A stretch of DNA of 64,000 nucleotides, taken from contig NZ_FUZU01000004.1 of assembly GCF_900167975.1 (NCBI RefSeq), positions 868,001 through 932,000 of the forward strand, in the 5' to 3' direction. The DNA is from Ohtaekwangia koreensis. Lineage in GTDB: Bacteria > Bacteroidota > Bacteroidia > Cytophagales > Cyclobacteriaceae. Shown here piece after piece: positions 61,129 through 64,000 of this stretch (position 1 is the first letter of the stretch; every line of letters begins with the position of its first letter). Under the pieces are notes generated by a model that was given only the letters and a program-made list of their open reading frames with translations, searched no databases and was not told the origin of the DNA. Both the position numbers and the translations under genes were made by a program.

Positions 61129-63717
61129 TTAAAAATCAAACTTAAATCTTCCACGGATTCCCCACTTAGGAACTTCCGGATGATCGTAATACGACAAACG
61201 TCTTACCAGATCAAATCTGAGTAGCTTAAAAATATTCGCTATACCAAAGCTTGCTTCCATATACGGTTCATTCGTTAATGAATATGTAGTGGGCACTCCC
61301 TGATCGTTTACCGGGAATACGAATTGTGAAGCATTGTGGTATGGATCATTCTCATTGCGCAGACTTCCATATAATATTTTAAACGTAGCAACCTCGCGCC
61401 ACTTTAGCTTTTTAAGCAATGGTATTTTATTAAAAATGAAACCGTTGAAGTAGTGATCGAAGTTTACGCTGACATACTTATCACTCACGAATTCCAAGAA
61501 GTTCATCAGGTTATACGACTGCAACTGATACGAATACGTCTGGTTAGCACGATGGATCGCCAGCAAAGGAAAAGGTACTTTACCCATTATATATCCTCCT
61601 TCAACAACTATATCGGTATATCCGAATTGTGACAGGTATACTCGCTTATATATATTCAGGGCGAGGTTCTGATAATTATACTGGCTGTTGAATACACCCT
61701 TTACTCCACCAATGAAACGCATCGTAAAAATCGGATACCGGTTCGGGATAGGGATACGATACGATTTACCTTGGTAAAATTGTTCACCCGGAGCCCAGCG
61801 CAACTCAAGTGAAAGTTCCGTTGTTGTAAGCTCCTGTATCGTAGTAGAGGTTTCGTTATTCTGAATGGTATAGTACAGCCCGCCTGTTGGCATCTGTTTC
61901 CAGTTTTTAAAACCGAGTCTGTATGAGAAATGATTATCGAACTCATTCAGATAATCCACCGTCCAGATGTCGTTGTATAGCCATTTGTCGTTAACACCGC
62001 GTTTGAATGATAAGAGGAAGTTATCTTCCTGCACGAACTGAAGTTCCTGTCCCGGAATTTTAGTATCGTGCTGATAGGCCACACGAAGTGACTTCACAGG
62101 AAACTGCCAGATCGATTTTCCGGTAAACGAATATGTAGCGCCCAGGTAGTATTTCCATTTCTCATCTTTAAAACCATACGCTCCATACGTTTCAAGATAT
62201 AGTCTTTCGCTGAAGCGTGTGGTTGTTCTTCCGCCGATACGAAGACGGAATCCTTCTACCGGGTTGAAGCTATAGAACGTGTTTACAGGTCCCAGCTCCC
62301 ACCAACCAAAACTCTTATATCCTGCCAACAGCAGCGTTGCTATATCCATCGTGCGTTTGAACGATGGCATTTTTTGGAGGCTATCTATATTCTGATATAC
62401 TTTGGATTCTGCACGCGATAAAGAGTCGTGACGATGTTCAAGCCAATAGCTTTCATCATTAATATCCTTATTGGCAGGCGCCTCTGCAGTTGCAGAACTT
62501 TGTTCTTTGTTTTCATAGAACGAATCCTGGCGTTCGTTGTTTATTGTAAAATTCTTGTAGGAAACCAACCGTTCGCCATATATACCACCTCGGTCTTTGG
62601 AGAGACCAAAGTCCGCGCGCATCCGGCTTTTCACAACGTGATACTTGCTATCTTCCCCTTTTTCAAAATCCTGTTCTACATATAGTTCACGTACCCAGTT
62701 CAAATTGATATTCTTATTGACAGTCATATCAACTTTTTGCACGGCATAATTACTATCGAGTGTTACAAAAAGTTTTCCCTGGAATAAAAAATCGCTGGCA
62801 TTCCGGGGAACGAAAACAAGTTCTATAAGCTTCGGCGTTACATCTTTAAGCGTATCCGTGATATAAAATTTATAGAACGTTGGCGCAGCATCCGCTATAG
62901 GACTTAAGAACTGGTTGGTAAGTATGGTGATATTGTTATCGTATATATCTATATCATTGTACAGATAATTCAGATAAGTACTTAAACCCTGGTTATCGAC
63001 ATAATCATCGAAGCTTACTTTTTGATGCGCCTTCTGTACAGTTTTTTTCTTTTCAGGAGATTTGCGGAAGTATTTATCGGAAATGGTTTCCTGCAAATAG
63101 ATCGGCAACAATGCTTTTCCTTCTATAGCAGTTGTATCAACGTTATCAAACAACCATTTATACTTACGGAACAATCGTCTTTCTTTAAATTTATTAGAGA
63201 CGTTGCTTAAAGACATTTGTAGTTTTTCGTACTCTTCGTACTCCACAAAATTATAGCTCTCGATGCGGTTTTGTCTTTTGTGGTCGATCATCTCGCGCAC
63301 AAGATCAACCGCAGGGTTGTTCTTATTACGATATTTTTCGCGCTTGTTATCAACGGTAACTTCTACTTCGTTGAGGAGTGTAGCTTCAGGTTCGAGACGT
63401 ACATCGATTTTATTTTCTTCGCCAGGCTTTATAGATCTGGTTACGGTTTTATACCCTATAAATGAGAACTGCACTTGTGTATACGGTTCTGTTGTTTGGA
63501 TCTTGTAGTTTCCGTCCATGTTGGAAACAGACCCTACGGTGGTTCCGGCAAACACTACGTTTACAAATGGAATCGGATCCTTACTTTCCTTATCGATGAT
63601 CGTTCCGGTAACTGTAGTTTGTGCCTTCAGCCCTACCGATGCGAACACAAAAAGTATACTCAGGATCAACGCTCCCCTTTCAATCGCTACCATTATCGTG
63701 TTTCGAACCAAGTTCAT
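61129..63717 (-). CDS. DUF5686 outer-membrane protein with carboxypeptidase-regulatory-like domain
   Basis: 862 residues. Signal peptide ~1-33 ([10 protein letters not shown]), peptidase-regulatory-like domain (~35-120, [28 protein letters not shown]), then a DUF5686 region ([42 protein letters not shown]) and a long C-terminal barrel ending [11 protein letters not shown] with a terminal Phe. No plug domain, so it is not a TonB-dependent receptor. It overlaps the GtrA-like gene by four bases (ATGA) and is four bases before the phosphatidyltransferase gene. A link to outer-membrane lipids is contextual only. Confidence 0.88.
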   Translation of the reverse strand: MNLVRNTIMVAIERGALILSILFVFASVGLKAQTTVTGTIIDKESKDPIPFVNVVFAGTTVGSVSNMDGNYKIQTTEPYTQVQFSFIGYKTVTRSIKPGEENKIDVRLEPEATLLNEVEVTVDNKREKYRNKNNPAVDLVREMIDHKRQNRIESYNFVEYEEYEKLQMSLSNVSNKFKERRLFRKYKWLFDNVDTTAIEGKALLPIYLQETISDKYFRKSPEKKKTVQKAHQKVSFDDYVDNQGLSTYLNYLYNDIDIYDNNITILTNQFLSPIADAAPTFYKFYITDTLKDVTPKLIELVFVPRNASDFLFQGKLFVTLDSNYAVQKVDMTVNKNINLNWVRELYVEQDFEKGEDSKYHVVKSRMRADFGLSKDRGGIYGERLVSYKNFTINNERQDSFYENKEQSSATAEAPANKDINDESYWLEHRHDSLSRAESKVYQNIDSLQKMPSFKRTMDIATLLLAGYKSFGWWELGPVNTFYSFNPVEGFRLRIGGRTTTRFSERLYLETYGAYGFKDEKWKYYLGATYSFTGKSIWQFPVKSLRVAYQHDTKIPGQELQFVQEDNFLLSFKRGVNDKWLYNDIWTVDYLNEFDNHFSYRLGFKNWKQMPTGGLYYTIQNNETSTTIQELTTTELSLELRWAPGEQFYQGKSYRIPIPNRYPIFTMRFIGGVKGVFNSQYNYQNLALNIYKRVYLSQFGYTDIVVEGGYIMGKVPFPLLAIHRANQTYSYQLQSYNLMNFLEFVSDKYVSVNFDHYFNGFIFNKIPLLKKLKWREVATFKILYGSLRNENDPYHNASQFVFPVNDQGVPTTYSLTNEPYMEASFGIANIFKLLRFDLVRRLSYYDHPEVPKWGIRGRFKFDF

Positions 63718-64000
63718 TTAAATACAAAATATTTTTGCATGGGATATGTATACGCAACGCTGGCGATAACAGAAGATGTTACTTTTGAAACGAGATAATT
63801 TATCTTCATATAGTCAGCGAATACAAATACCAGAAAGGTTGTGAGAAATACATAACCACACCAGACTAGTCCATACCTCAGCATTTGGTGTCCAATTGCT
63901 TTTTCAGAATTGAAAACCCATCCTCTGCCTACTGTAAAATGTGTTACAGCTCCGGCACCATTGCCTATTACGCTTGCTATAGTATAGCGTATAGCAAGGC
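63714..64000 (-). CDS. GtrA-like membrane protein (5' part beyond the window)
   Basis: Translated from the minus strand; 94 codons plus a partial one, open to the window edge, ending FVFK then TGA at 63716-63714. The sequence shows IASVIGNGAGAVTHFTVGRGWVF, a hallmark of GtrA/DPMS-associated proteins, then two hydrophobic helices (YGLVWCGYVFLTTFLVFVFA) and the C-terminal PMQKYFVF. GtrA proteins help move polyprenyl-linked sugars across the membrane. The stop overlaps the next start (ATGA), so it is translationally coupled to the DUF5686 gene. Confidence 0.85.
   Translation of the reverse strand, partial: LAIRYTIASVIGNGAGAVTHFTVGRGWVFNSEKAIGHQMLRYGLVWCGYVFLTTFLVFVFADYMKINYLVSKVTSSVIASVAYTYPMQKYFVFK

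Noticed and set aside
1-64000. CRISPR array, tRNA, rRNA or prophage
   Set aside because: No regularly spaced repeats, tRNA-like cloverleaf, rRNA motif or phage structural gene was seen on either strand.

Overview
The window comes from a Bacteroidota chromosome, most likely the Cytophagales/Chitinophagales side of the phylum (inference). Support: three SusC/SusD pairs, a type IX secretion (T9SS) sorting tail, many short lipoprotein signals (often MKIK...C), no clear Shine-Dalgarno sequences, and an inositol-sphingolipid gene set. No rRNA, tRNA, CRISPR array, insertion sequence or phage is visible. Most coordinates are complete genes; a pectate lyase runs off the left edge and a GtrA-like gene off the right edge.

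Bases 1-24345 are a pectin/rhamnogalacturonan region. PUL 1 (minus strand, 8322 to 1) encodes SusC, SusD, a beta-helix surface lipoprotein and a PL1 pectate lyase. PUL 2 (minus, 18398 to 8608) encodes SusC, SusD, a CE12 esterase-GH28 fusion, a GH105 unsaturated-uronyl hydrolase and a DUF4861 protein. Divergent from PUL 2 is a plus-strand operon kduI-kduD-lacI-uxaC-uxaB that takes unsaturated and saturated galacturonate inward. The LacI-type palindrome GCAATCGATTGC occurs upstream of both susC genes, and variants sit next to kduI, so the embedded LacI protein probably controls import, hydrolysis and catabolism together. Altronate dehydratase, KDG kinase and KDPG aldolase are absent here.

Bases 24346-33900 hold a small orphan immunity-like gene and PUL 3 (minus): SusC, SusD, GH144 and GH3. 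This combination fits beta-1,2-glucan use. In all three PULs a hairpin lies at the junction between the binding/transport genes and the first enzyme gene.

Bases 34000-42900 are mixed: a Rossmann oxidoreductase and a divergent HxlR regulator around a perfect palindrome; a 7TMR-DISM membrane receptor fused to the DNA-binding half of an IS1595-type transposase (the most unusual protein in the window); a RhaT rhamnose transporter, which fits the rhamnogalacturonan theme; an S1 sulfatase; and a gluconate-dehydrogenase-like pair. Bases 43092-49356 encode two GH92 alpha-mannosidases and a GH29 alpha-fucosidase (glycoprotein-glycan trimming).

Bases 49490-54840 hold a phosphoribosyltransferase-like protein, a T9SS-secreted subtilase with Glu at the catalytic-Asp position, an M57-type HEIGH metalloprotease and a TetR regulator. 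Bases 55391-58226 encode an acyl-carrier-like protein without its attachment serine, a frameshifted LpxR-type lipid A deacylase, a metallophosphoesterase and an unknown envelope protein. Converging on it from the right edge is a tightly packed minus-strand operon: GtrA-like, DUF5686 outer-membrane protein, CDP-alcohol phosphatidyltransferase, DUF4833, ceramide fatty-acid hydroxylase and inositol-phosphoceramide synthase. The right-hand 9 kb therefore looks like an envelope-lipid remodelling region.
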